Origin: Butyricimonas synergistica DSM 23225
GTDB taxonomy: Bacteria; Bacteroidota; Bacteroidia; Bacteroidales; Marinifilaceae
NCBI RefSeq assembly: GCF_000379665.1
Contig: NZ_KB903370.1
Coordinates: forward strand, 1 to 64,000
Reading direction: 5' to 3'
Length of the DNA stretch: 64,000 bases
Shown: piece by piece, positions 1 to 7,540 of the stretch
Layout of the letters: each line of letters starts with the position of its first letter
Position numbering within the stretch: the stretch's first letter is position 1
Notes under the pieces: model-generated
What the model was told of the DNA's origin: nothing
What the model saw: the letters and a program-made list of their open reading frames with translations, nothing else
Database searches by the model: none
Made by a program: the position numbers and the translations under genes

Positions 1-410
1 ACCCGTGTAAGCGTACACTTGAGTCGCGGACACTGAACCAGTCCGGGTAAGGGTCAAAATATTGCCGTTCTTGTCATAGGTCAATCCGCTCTCGTCAAAA
101 GCGTTATTACCGGAAAGGGCACTCCAGGCACCCCCGTCCCGCTGGTAATAAACGCTTCCCTTCAAACGATTCAAATCATCGTAAGAAAAGCGATACATCA
201 TCGCGGCATTCGTCCCCTGCTGCCACTCCCACTCGCTGATATTACCACTATACAGCCCGGTGGTTCCGACCTGGGGCGATTCATAACGAAGTTTCATCTT
301 GAACGCGGTACTTTCTTTACCCGTCAGCCATCCTCGCGTGTTATAGGATAACGTTTCCTCCACGCTGCCATGCTTCTGCTTGACTAAACGTCCCACCCGT
401 CACGCGTGAA
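1..410 (-). pseudogene. RHS core fragment, 5'-truncated and frameshifted; runs off the left edge
   Basis: Read on the minus strand this encodes part of an RHS repeat core (LVKQKHGSVEE, then YESPQVGTTGLYSGNISEW, then SYDDLNRLKGSV). It matches the full-length RHS gene at 4997-5407 almost base for base. Near position 395 the copy has one base fewer than the intact gene (cgtcccacccg against cgccccaccccg), which throws the upstream TRDG reading out of frame. Homology stops abruptly at about 410, just before a hairpin. There is no start codon or signal peptide, so it is probably a silent core fragment rather than an expressed gene. The 3' end lies outside the window, so a toxin tip could follow. 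Confidence 0.75.
1..410. repeat. Direct repeat of 4997-5407 (RHS core)
   Basis: The plus-strand sequence from base 1 lines up with 4997-5407 at a constant offset of 4996, with few mismatches and one single-base deletion near 395. It is long enough to serve as a substrate for homologous recombination between RHS cassettes. Confidence 0.8.
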
Positions 411-422
411 AAACTTTCTTAC

Positions 423-497
423 ATTTGAGGAAAACTTTTATTGTTCCCCTCAAATATCTATACTCTATTCTGTAAACTTTTTCTAGGGCAATACACC
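423..497 (-). repeat. Cassette-end element, copy 1: hairpin plus conserved box
   Basis: Arms at 423-435 and 443-455 (atttgagg... / ...cccctcaaat) can form a hairpin. Next to it, at about 461-497, lies a box (read on minus: GTATTGCCCTAGAAAAAGTTTAC then AGAATAGAGT, joined) that recurs after two other RHS cassettes. Its CTAG supplies the stop codon of the truncated RHS fragment at 483-962, so the element directly abuts a core that has lost its tip. It is probably a terminator combined with a recombination boundary; the boundary role is inference. Confidence 0.55.
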
Positions 498-962
498 GTA
501 ATCCAGGTAACCCAAATCTCCCGTCACCAGCTCCTCCTTCCCGTTGTACTTGAAACGGTTCGCAGCTTGTTGCGGGTAATCCATTCTCGCATGCCTTGCC
601 CCGAAAGGATAGTAATCGTTCCGCTCCTTCACCACCCCGCTACCATCCACGATTACACGAACACTACCCAAGTGATCAGTCAGGAAGTAATTCACCTCCT
701 GACCGCCCGTCCCCGTCAGGATCACGCCATCCCCGAAACTCGCCGACTCCAACTGCAATCCAGAACTGCCGCTCTTGTATGTCAAAGAACCCACGTAGTC
801 AAAACCGTTGCTCCCCGCGTCACGTACCCGCAACTTCATCCCGTCAGCTAGGTAACTGTAACTTGCCTTCAACGTGCTACCGGTCTTGACTTCTCTCAAC
901 AAATTTAAAACACTATACGATAAATTCAAAGCACGACGGCTATCATTTAACATGTTACCCAC
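483..962 (-). pseudogene. RHS core fragment lacking its toxin tip
   Basis: The frame reads NLSYSVLNLL, YSYLADG, YFLTDHLGSVRVIVD, YYPFGAR and YNGKEELVTG, all hallmarks of an RHS core. It ends LDYGVLP followed by a stop, exactly where intact relatives continue LDYGARMYDWELGRW. The last codons and stop come from the conserved cassette-end element, so the variable tip and any immunity gene have been deleted. Compared with the copies at 2432-3158 and 4425-5151 it is clearly more diverged, which suggests an older or separately acquired cassette. There is no signal peptide and no upstream promoter that I can see; it is probably not functional. Confidence 0.7.
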
Positions 963-1080
963 CCAATAGACAACACCTTCCCCGTGTTATCCGTGTACGT
1001 TTCCACGCTTTTACCATCCTCTTCCAAGACGTTAAGCCTATAAGTTATCTTGCCACCTTTGCCAGAATAATTCCAAACCT
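947..1080 (-). pseudogene. Remnant of an RHS N-terminal (DUF6443-like) segment
   Basis: In a different frame from the fragment at 483-962, the minus strand reads VWNYSGKGGKITYRLNVL, then EEDGKSVETYTDNTGKVLS, and stops at 947-949. The pattern 'S.ETYTDNTGKVLS' corresponds to ESFTDAQGRLIER in the full-length RHS protein, upstream of its repeats. An RHS gene has therefore lost a large internal piece and been joined out of frame to a core fragment. Confidence 0.45.
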
Positions 1081-1088
1081 AACAAAAT

Positions 1089-1190
1089 AAATATCGAGGA
1101 GATTCTATTTTTCCTCCTCGATATTTCAAACTTTCGATATGTAACCCAAAGTTACCGGTACAAATAAACTTTTTCTAGGATAATACAATA
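1089..1190 (-). repeat. Cassette-end element, copy 2: strong terminator hairpin plus conserved box
   Basis: Perfect 13-bp inverted arms at 1089-1101 and 1114-1126 surround a 12-nt loop, just downstream of the small zinc-ribbon gene at 1241-1621. At about 1160-1190 the minus strand carries GTATTATCCTAGAAAAAGTT, matching the box in copies 1 and 3. It is a probable Rho-independent terminator at the end of a toxin/immunity cassette. Confidence 0.65.
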
Positions 1191-1240
1191 TCAAGCTAGC
1201 CAATAAAAATCAACAGAATAACTTAACAGCAAGCCCACCT

Positions 1241-1621
1241 CTATTTAAATTTTGATAATCTATTAAAATTACGAATTTTAGTATTTTCAGATTTCAAATA
1301 AGTAGAATAGATCATTACAGGTATAGCCACTATTATTGGTAACACTATGTATGTATAAAATGTTTTTCCTAAATAACAATGACACCAAAAATATCCCATC
1401 GTCCCTATTGCAGCCAAAACAATTAAAAAAATCAATAAATTTAATAAACCATTTTGGACAGCATAAACATCCCGGTCATCATATTTGCAAACTTTTCCAC
1501 ATTTCTTACAAGTTATTTTTAAAGTTTTTCTCGCACTAACAGAAAAATCATCACAACTATTAGAACAAGTTCGGATTGTGATCTCTTTCCTACAATTTTT
1601 GCACATAACTTTCTTTTTCAT
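1241..1621 (-). CDS. Small zinc-ribbon membrane protein; candidate immunity protein
   Basis: This 126-residue protein is not one I recognise. Its first 50 residues hold Cys pairs spaced like a zinc ribbon (CKNC at about 8-11 and CKKCGK at about 38-43). Two hydrophobic segments follow, at roughly 58-80 and 88-107. It starts 11 bases after the stop of the orphan RHS tip at 1633-3186 and is followed by a hairpin at 1089-1126. A small unrelated ORF directly behind a polymorphic-toxin tip is the usual place for the cognate immunity gene, and membrane-anchored immunity proteins are known. The assignment rests on context only. Base composition is more AT-rich than the RHS core, as expected for exchanged cassettes. 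Confidence 0.65.
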   Translation of the reverse strand: MKKKVMCKNCRKEITIRTCSNSCDDFSVSARKTLKITCKKCGKVCKYDDRDVYAVQNGLLNLLIFLIVLAAIGTMGYFWCHCYLGKTFYTYIVLPIIVAIPVMIYSTYLKSENTKIRNFNRLSKFK

Positions 1622-1632
1622 TTTTTTATTTA

Positions 1633-3186
1633 TTAGCGTTTTGTTTGGAAATAAGCTTGTCGTGCTTCATTCAACCAATTAGATCCTTTAAATTTCCCTT
1701 TGTTCATTTGTAAAAAGCGTATCCAAGGATTATTCGATAAAATAGGTTGAGTTGAATAAACAGCAATATTTTTAAAATACTGACTTCCTTTAAAAGTTGA
1801 CGTATTACTGAAATAAACTGATTGTCTTGCAGATAAAGATCCCTGTACATAACTAATAACATCAGTATTTCCTACTGGCAATGGCAGCATTCCATATTCT
1901 AAAGCCATCACAAAACTAGCATCTGTATTATATTTATTTACAATCCTTTTATATTCATCAGAAGTATTCCATATCATTTCCAGTCTCTCTAGTCCCATCG
2001 CTTCTTGTAAACGAATCGAATTGATTTTATCTTGATTTTTCATATTCGCATAACAAAAACGAAGCTTTAGATCCCACGCCAAATAGTGTCCTTGATAAAC
2101 ATCTGGAACATCAGACCATAAATCTTTATTAGAAACACCATAAGAAAAATCTCCATTATAATTTTCCGCTATTGGGCCAGAGTAAATACTTGCACCTTCT
2201 ATATATGAAGATCCTAACCATTTCAATCCTCCATTTGCATGAGGAAAAACAAAGTTAACATATTGAACATCAATCCCTCCTAAGTCACTAAACCATGTTA
2301 ATTCCCCTGTTTTTATATTCAGATTCCATTCATCCACCCACATTCCATTCGGATCAATATAACGAGTTGGTTGATTCAAACAATAATTATAAACACTACA
2401 TGAATAATAATTCTCAGATAATGGATCCATACCGAACCACCTTCCCAACTCCCAATCGTACATCCTCGCACCGTAATCCAACCAATCCAAACCTCCCGTC
2501 ACTTGATCCTCCTTGCCGTTGTACTTCCAGCGGCTACCAGCGTCAACGTTGCCTCCCGAAACCCCGTACCTGCCTCCAAACGGGTAATAATCATTCCGCT
2601 CTTTCACCGCTCCCAACTGATCCACGATTACCCTCACGCTACCCAGGTGATCCGTCAAAAAATAACGGATTTCATTCCCTACCCGGCTAGAAGCGTTCGC
2701 CACGATTCGCCCTCCTGCAAACAAACCGCTTTCAAGTTGAACGTTACTGCCATTTCTCACGTATGTCAAAGAACCCAAGTAGCAAAAACCGTGGTCACTA
2801 CCGTCAACCACTTCCAGTTTCGTGCCGTCGGCAAGATAGCTGTACGTGGCTGTCGGCGTCGTCCCCGTTTTTACCACAGACAACAAATTTAAAACATTAT
2901 ACGTCAAGTTCAAATTTTTACGGATGTCATTTACTAGATTCCCGTTTTTATCATACCGGTAAGAACCCGTCACGTTCCCTCTCGATAAACCGGTTAACTG
3001 GTTACCCGTGTAAGTGTACGTTTGCGTTACCGCCGCCGAACCGGTACGGGTAAGGGTCAAAATATTGCCGTTCTTGTCATAACTCAACCCGCTCTCGTCA
3101 AAAGCGTTATTACCGGAAAGGGCTCTCCAGGCATTCCCGTTACGCTGGTAATGAACGCACTTCTTTTTATATGCAAAAAGAGGCAA
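1633..3186 (-). CDS. Orphan RHS tip: truncated RHS core plus variable C-terminal domain
   Basis: The 517-residue ORF begins with an unrelated peptide (MPLFAYKKKC) fused at VHYQRNGNAW to an RHS core that is nearly identical to residues in the full-length gene. The core closes with YDWELGRWFGMDPLSENYYS and YIDPNGMW near residue 280. The last ~230 residues are unique and AT-rich, with a C-terminal pattern NPWIRF...NKGKFKGS...EARQAY that I cannot assign to a family. It has no signal peptide and lies behind a hairpin at 3203-3239, so it is probably silent until recombined onto the full-length gene. The downstream ORF at 1241-1621 is the likely immunity partner. Confidence 0.7.
   Translation of the reverse strand: MPLFAYKKKCVHYQRNGNAWRALSGNNAFDESGLSYDKNGNILTLTRTGSAAVTQTYTYTGNQLTGLSRGNVTGSYRYDKNGNLVNDIRKNLNLTYNVLNLLSVVKTGTTPTATYSYLADGTKLEVVDGSDHGFCYLGSLTYVRNGSNVQLESGLFAGGRIVANASSRVGNEIRYFLTDHLGSVRVIVDQLGAVKERNDYYPFGGRYGVSGGNVDAGSRWKYNGKEDQVTGGLDWLDYGARMYDWELGRWFGMDPLSENYYSCSVYNYCLNQPTRYIDPNGMWVDEWNLNIKTGELTWFSDLGGIDVQYVNFVFPHANGGLKWLGSSYIEGASIYSGPIAENYNGDFSYGVSNKDLWSDVPDVYQGHYLAWDLKLRFCYANMKNQDKINSIRLQEAMGLERLEMIWNTSDEYKRIVNKYNTDASFVMALEYGMLPLPVGNTDVISYVQGSLSARQSVYFSNTSTFKGSQYFKNIAVYSTQPILSNNPWIRFLQMNKGKFKGSNWLNEARQAYFQTKR
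2432..3158. repeat. 727-bp direct repeat of RHS core, copy A
   Basis: This stretch aligns with 4425-5151 at the same offset (1993) at both ends, so with no net insertion or deletion, and with only scattered mismatches. Both copies are read in the same frame and on the same strand. A crossover would delete 1993 bp and join the full-length RHS to the orphan tip in frame. Confidence 0.85.
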
Positions 3187-3202
3187 AATATAACTCTATA
3201 TT

Positions 3203-3285
3203 AATTTTGAGGAGAAGAATAAATCCTCCCCTCAAATTTCCCGAAAATAACTCTATTCTAGTAGACTTTTAAAGAATAATACATT
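3203..3285 (-). repeat. Cassette-end element, copy 3: hairpin plus conserved box
   Basis: Imperfect inverted arms lie at about 3203-3216 and 3226-3239 (tttgagga / tcccctcaaa). They are followed at 3250-3285 by a box, read on minus as GTATTATTCTTTAAAAGTCT then ACTAGAATAGAGTTAT, related to the boxes in copies 1 and 2. It lies just after the candidate immunity gene at 3287-3631 and before the orphan tip, so it probably ends the expressed operon. Confidence 0.5.
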
Positions 3286-3286
3286 C

Positions 3287-3631
3287 TCAAATTGAATTCT
3301 CCATTTTTTTTATACTACCAATAATCGCAAACTTTATATTTCTTTCTAACTCTTTCTCGTTAAGCTTTTCATCATATTCGCCAATAAATATACCCCCATT
3401 CACCACAACGAAGCCTTGTGTTAAGTCTGAAAAATCATTTTCTTTATACCTGGGAGTCAAAATTAAAATATAACCAGCTGCTACTGCAAATTTCAAATAA
3501 TGATTACTCTTAAACACTATACAACGATCACTTTTCATACAGAGTATATGACCTCTAATAATATTTTGTCCATCTTGACTTTCAAAATCCCAAGGTTCAC
3601 CAACTGAAATACAATATTCTTCCTGTTCCAT
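3287..3631 (-). CDS. Small hypothetical protein; candidate immunity protein for the RHS tip
   Basis: A 114-residue, acidic, probably soluble protein starting MEQEEYCISVGEPWDF; I do not recognise a family. Its start lies 6 bases after the stop of the full-length RHS gene, it is on the same strand, and a hairpin follows. That position and its AT-rich composition fit a cognate immunity gene, but no domain evidence supports this. Confidence 0.65.
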   Translation of the reverse strand: MEQEEYCISVGEPWDFESQDGQNIIRGHILCMKSDRCIVFKSNHYLKFAVAAGYILILTPRYKENDFSDLTQGFVVVNGGIFIGEYDEKLNEKELERNIKFAIIGSIKKMENSI

Positions 3632-3637
3632 ATAATT

Positions 3638-6600
3638 TCACTTTAGATGTTGCCAATTTATTAATCTCACTTTAACAATATCCAATGTCATAAACTCAGA
3701 TCCCTTACCCATCATTCCATTTGCTGGTAAAACTTTAGTACCATTTCGCAGTAAAGTAGGGTTATTTAAAATTTGGAATTCAACACGAAGACTAGGAGAA
3801 GTCGGTAATGCTAAACGATTTTGTGCTTTAACTGCTGTTTTATAAAGATCTTTTGTAAAAAAAGTCTCTCCACTCCTTCCTCCTCGAAGTAAACCGGTTT
3901 CTTGAATTGCTTTAAGTTCGCCTTCTGTCATATATCTAAAAGCATTTCCTCCTTTTTTAGCAACAGAACTCACTTTTTTCAAAGTACTTATTTTCCCTAT
4001 CGGCAATTTCCTACTAGCAGCAAATTCACCCAAAAACAAAACAGAACTCGCGGTAAAACTTCCCAACTCCTCACTCGACATGGAAGGTATTCTTGCCACA
4101 GAATGGATAACATTCCCCAATGCATCTGCCGTTTTATTTTGTCCATTAACAAGAGTACTGATAAACGTGACATCTGCCAAAAAATTTATTATCCCCCCGG
4201 CAATATTGTCTAGATCCTTTAAAAGTAAACCTGGTTTAGATGATCTAGTGTCAAGCCATCCCCAAAAATTATTATTATTTTCTTCTATTCTCTGATTCCA
4301 GCCTTTAAGAAACCCGGGAGGATCTCCTACCCACATCCCGTTAGGATCTATAAAACGAATCGGGGCATTTAAAGCATAATTATAAGGAGACCATGAATTG
4401 TACTTTTCTGCCATCAAGTCCATCCCGAACCACCTTCCCAACTCCCAATCGTACATCCTTGCCCCATAATCCAACCAACCTAAACCTCCCGTCACTTGAT
4501 CTTCCTTGCCGTTGTACTTCCAGCGGCTGCCAGCATCAACGTTACCTCCCGACACCGCGTACCTACCTCCAAACGGGTAATAATCATTCCGCTCTTTCAC
4601 CGCTCCAGACTGATCCACGATTACCCGAACGCTACCCAGGTGATCCGTCAAAAAATAACGGACTTCATTCCCAACTCGGGTAGAAGCGTTAGCCAATATC
4701 CGCCCTCCTGCAAACAAACCGCTTTCAAGTTGAACGTTACTGCCATTTCTCACGTATGTCAAAGAACCCAAGTAGCAAAAACCGTGGTCACTACCGTCAA
4801 CCACTCCCAGCTTCGCACCATCGGCAAGATAGCTGTACGTGGCAGTCGGTGTATCCCCTGTTTTTACCACAGACAACAAATTTAAAACATTATACGTCAA
4901 GTTCAAATTTTTACGGCTGTCATTTACTAGATTCCCGTTTTTATCATACTGGTAAGAACCTGTCACGTTACCCCTCGATAAACTTGTCAAACGGTTACCC
5001 GTGTAAGCGTACACTTGAGTCGCGGACACTGAACCAGTCCGGGTAAGGGTCAAAATATTGCCGTTCTTGTCATAGGTCAATCCGCTCTCGTTAAAAGCGT
5101 TATTACCAGAAAGGGCACTCCAGGCATTCCCGTTACGCTGGTAATGAACGCTTCCCTTCAAACGATTCAAATCATCGTAAGAAAAGCGATACATCATCGC
5201 GGCATTCGTCCCCTGCTGCCACTCCCACTCGCTAATATTACCGCTATATAGTCTTGTGGTGCCGACCTGGGGCGATTCATAACGAAGTTTCATCTTGAAC
5301 GGGGTACTTTCTTTACCCGTCAGCCATCCTCGCATGTTATAAGATAGTATTTCCTCCACGCTGCCATGCTTCTGCTTGACTAAACGCCCCACCCCGTCGC
5401 GCGTGAAAGTGTTCGTTGCCGCCGTGCCATTATTTAATTTTACCGAGGTAGACAGCAACCGTCCCCGGCTATCATACTCGTTCCCGGTTTCAAGCACGTC
5501 AAAGCTCGTGGCGCTATACCCGTGTGCCTCCCGGCTCTTGACCAGGTTACCCCTGAAATCATTCGCCATATCTGTCCGGCTCTTGTAACCCAGGTAATTA
5601 TCGCCGATCGTCTGTACTACTTGCCCCCGGTCGTCATAATAAGTCGTGGAGGTCAACCACTTTTCAGTCCCCACTACCCGTGTTGAAACGCTAGTCACGT
5701 GTCCTGTTACCTGTACGCAACTAGAAGACGAGTATCCCGTTGTTGACTCGAAAGCGTGAAAAGCACGCCCGCCAACCGGAACGTAATCATCGTACGTCGT
5801 GTACTGCAAAGCCTCCCGGGAACCGGTTGGAACGTAATTATCACTCACGGAAGCTGCCGCCTGCAAACCGGAATGAGAGGCCGAAGCCAACACGACCTCC
5901 CCCGTTTCAATCACTCGATTCTGATTGTCATACAAGGAATAACTCCATTTCCCGGCATTTGCCGCCCGTTGGTTTCCATCCTGGCTTAACACCAGCCGAT
6001 CCCGGTTGTCATAAACCATGTACACGGGATCACAACCCGGCAAACGCTTCACCACCTGCCGACCGAAACCGTCATACCCGTAATAATAAGCATACTGTTC
6101 AAGAACTCCCGACGTCAACGCCCCCCGGGCATTTGCCTCGGGTGGCAACACGTACCGCAACCGACCTAAATCATCATACACGTTTGACGTTCGTAACGCC
6201 TCTCCCTCCAGGTAAGCTACCCGTTCTATCAATCGGCCTTGTGCATCCGTGAAACTCTCGGTTATATGCCCGTCTTCATCCGTTGTCCGTTCCCGATATA
6301 ATGAATTTGCAAGGTAATAACCGCATTCCGCCAACGTCTCGGTACCATTTATTTTCCAACGGCGTACCTCGTTAGCGGCATTCGTGCCATACTCGTGAAG
6401 CATCTTTTTGTTCCCGTCATGCCATGCCTTGCCGGGTCCTTGCTCTGTCACGACACGTCCCGTGGGACTTTGCTCAAAACTCGAGGAACTATACGCGTAA
6501 TTTCCCTCGCCCGAACCATAAATCGCACTCCAGCAAGACACGAAACCACTTTCTTCATGGAAAATTCCATCACCCGACGCACCTTCGAAAGGAAGGTATC

Positions 6601-7528
6601 TCTTCTCCTCCCGTCCCCACTTCCCGTAACTAAACGGTTGAACGATATCTTTACCAGAGGGAGAAGCTCCTTTCTCCACCACTTGCAAAATTCGGTCACC
6701 CGCCCCCGAATACGTGATATCATCCACTCGTTTAGACGGATCGGAAATTTGGCTCTCGTGAACGTAAACACCATGTACCGTGTAATCCTTATCCTTAGCG
6801 TACTCGCCCCCGCTCCACGCTCGCACGTTAGCGTATCCCGACATCATAACATTTTCTCGCTCTTTATGCGCCCGAATCTGGTAATATCCAGGTTCCCTAA
6901 CTTTAAATTCAATCGGGTGTTCCCGGTATAAAAGCTGTTTCTCCGCTTCAAGCTCCTCCGCCTGCTCCGGATACTCCGACATGTAAGGCAAATCATCCAA
7001 CCAAGGATTATCCTCACCATAGACATATTTTACTTCTTGTCCATCCCGTAATAAAGAGTATCTCACCCCAGGCTCGGAACCGGACAAACGGATAACAACA
7101 GAATTTGTATCGACAACCGTACCTCCCCCGGAAACCTCGAAACGATTCAAGTTCCCGAACCTCCCGAGTTGACGCACTAGAAAAAAACGTCTTTCCGGTA
7201 AATCCAGTTTCCACTGTCGATAATATTCACTCTTTGATTCCGGGACCGTTATAGTTAACTGAAAATAGCATGAGTTGGTTCCTCCCAAATTAGAAACGTA
7301 TACCTTGAAAGAAGAACACACCGAACCTCGCAAACTTTCACGAAATGCACTTTCCAAATCACTCTCGTAAGTCGATCGGTACGTGTAGAAAGTCGCCGTG
7401 TAAGTTCCTCCTGACATGGGAACAATGATTTGCCCAGGGGCAAATGATTGAATATTATCCAGGATACTTTGTCCCGCAACAAAGTGACTGCATAAAAGTA
7501 TGTGCAATAAAATATATACCGTTCTCAT
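3638..7528 (-). CDS. RHS repeat protein with signal peptide and ART-like (TreTu-type?) C-terminal toxin domain
   Basis: A 1296-residue secreted RHS protein. A signal peptide (MRTVYILLHILLCSHFVAGQ) is followed by a region with the DUF6443-like pattern ESFTDAQGRLIER, several YD repeats (YDDLGRLRY, YDGFGRQVV, YDNRDRLVL), and the RHS core ending YDWELGRWFGMDLMAEKYNS and FIDPNGMW near residue 1065. The variable tip is ~230 residues. Its last ~100 (FRYMTEGELKAIQ, GLLRGGRSGETFFT, VEFQILNNPTLLRNGTKV, EFMTLD) resemble the TreTu-type toxin domain, probably ADP-ribosyltransferase-like; I recall this from family knowledge and cannot check it. RHS shells encapsulate and deliver such tips. It sits 12 bases after the partner ORF and 6 bases before a candidate immunity gene. 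Confidence 0.8.
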   Translation of the reverse strand: MRTVYILLHILLCSHFVAGQSILDNIQSFAPGQIIVPMSGGTYTATFYTYRSTYESDLESAFRESLRGSVCSSFKVYVSNLGGTNSCYFQLTITVPESKSEYYRQWKLDLPERRFFLVRQLGRFGNLNRFEVSGGGTVVDTNSVVIRLSGSEPGVRYSLLRDGQEVKYVYGEDNPWLDDLPYMSEYPEQAEELEAEKQLLYREHPIEFKVREPGYYQIRAHKERENVMMSGYANVRAWSGGEYAKDKDYTVHGVYVHESQISDPSKRVDDITYSGAGDRILQVVEKGASPSGKDIVQPFSYGKWGREEKRYLPFEGASGDGIFHEESGFVSCWSAIYGSGEGNYAYSSSSFEQSPTGRVVTEQGPGKAWHDGNKKMLHEYGTNAANEVRRWKINGTETLAECGYYLANSLYRERTTDEDGHITESFTDAQGRLIERVAYLEGEALRTSNVYDDLGRLRYVLPPEANARGALTSGVLEQYAYYYGYDGFGRQVVKRLPGCDPVYMVYDNRDRLVLSQDGNQRAANAGKWSYSLYDNQNRVIETGEVVLASASHSGLQAAASVSDNYVPTGSREALQYTTYDDYVPVGGRAFHAFESTTGYSSSSCVQVTGHVTSVSTRVVGTEKWLTSTTYYDDRGQVVQTIGDNYLGYKSRTDMANDFRGNLVKSREAHGYSATSFDVLETGNEYDSRGRLLSTSVKLNNGTAATNTFTRDGVGRLVKQKHGSVEEILSYNMRGWLTGKESTPFKMKLRYESPQVGTTRLYSGNISEWEWQQGTNAAMMYRFSYDDLNRLKGSVHYQRNGNAWSALSGNNAFNESGLTYDKNGNILTLTRTGSVSATQVYAYTGNRLTSLSRGNVTGSYQYDKNGNLVNDSRKNLNLTYNVLNLLSVVKTGDTPTATYSYLADGAKLGVVDGSDHGFCYLGSLTYVRNGSNVQLESGLFAGGRILANASTRVGNEVRYFLTDHLGSVRVIVDQSGAVKERNDYYPFGGRYAVSGGNVDAGSRWKYNGKEDQVTGGLGWLDYGARMYDWELGRWFGMDLMAEKYNSWSPYNYALNAPIRFIDPNGMWVGDPPGFLKGWNQRIEENNNNFWGWLDTRSSKPGLLLKDLDNIAGGIINFLADVTFISTLVNGQNKTADALGNVIHSVARIPSMSSEELGSFTASSVLFLGEFAASRKLPIGKISTLKKVSSVAKKGGNAFRYMTEGELKAIQETGLLRGGRSGETFFTKDLYKTAVKAQNRLALPTSPSLRVEFQILNNPTLLRNGTKVLPANGMMGKGSEFMTLDIVKVRLINWQHLK
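4425..5151. repeat. 727-bp direct repeat of RHS core, copy B (within the full-length gene)
   Basis: Partner of 2432-3158. The homology begins around the codons for WELGRWFGMD and ends at VHYQRNGN, which marks the constant RHS core immediately before the variable tip. 4997-5151 is also part of the third copy found at the left window edge. Confidence 0.85.
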
Positions 7529-7540
7529 AACACATCAAAA

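Noticed and set aside
4080-6930. Long plus-strand ORFs opposite the RHS genes
   Set aside because: They are antisense to a strongly supported RHS frame and have Pro/Arg/Ser/Thr-rich low-information translations with no domain or signal.
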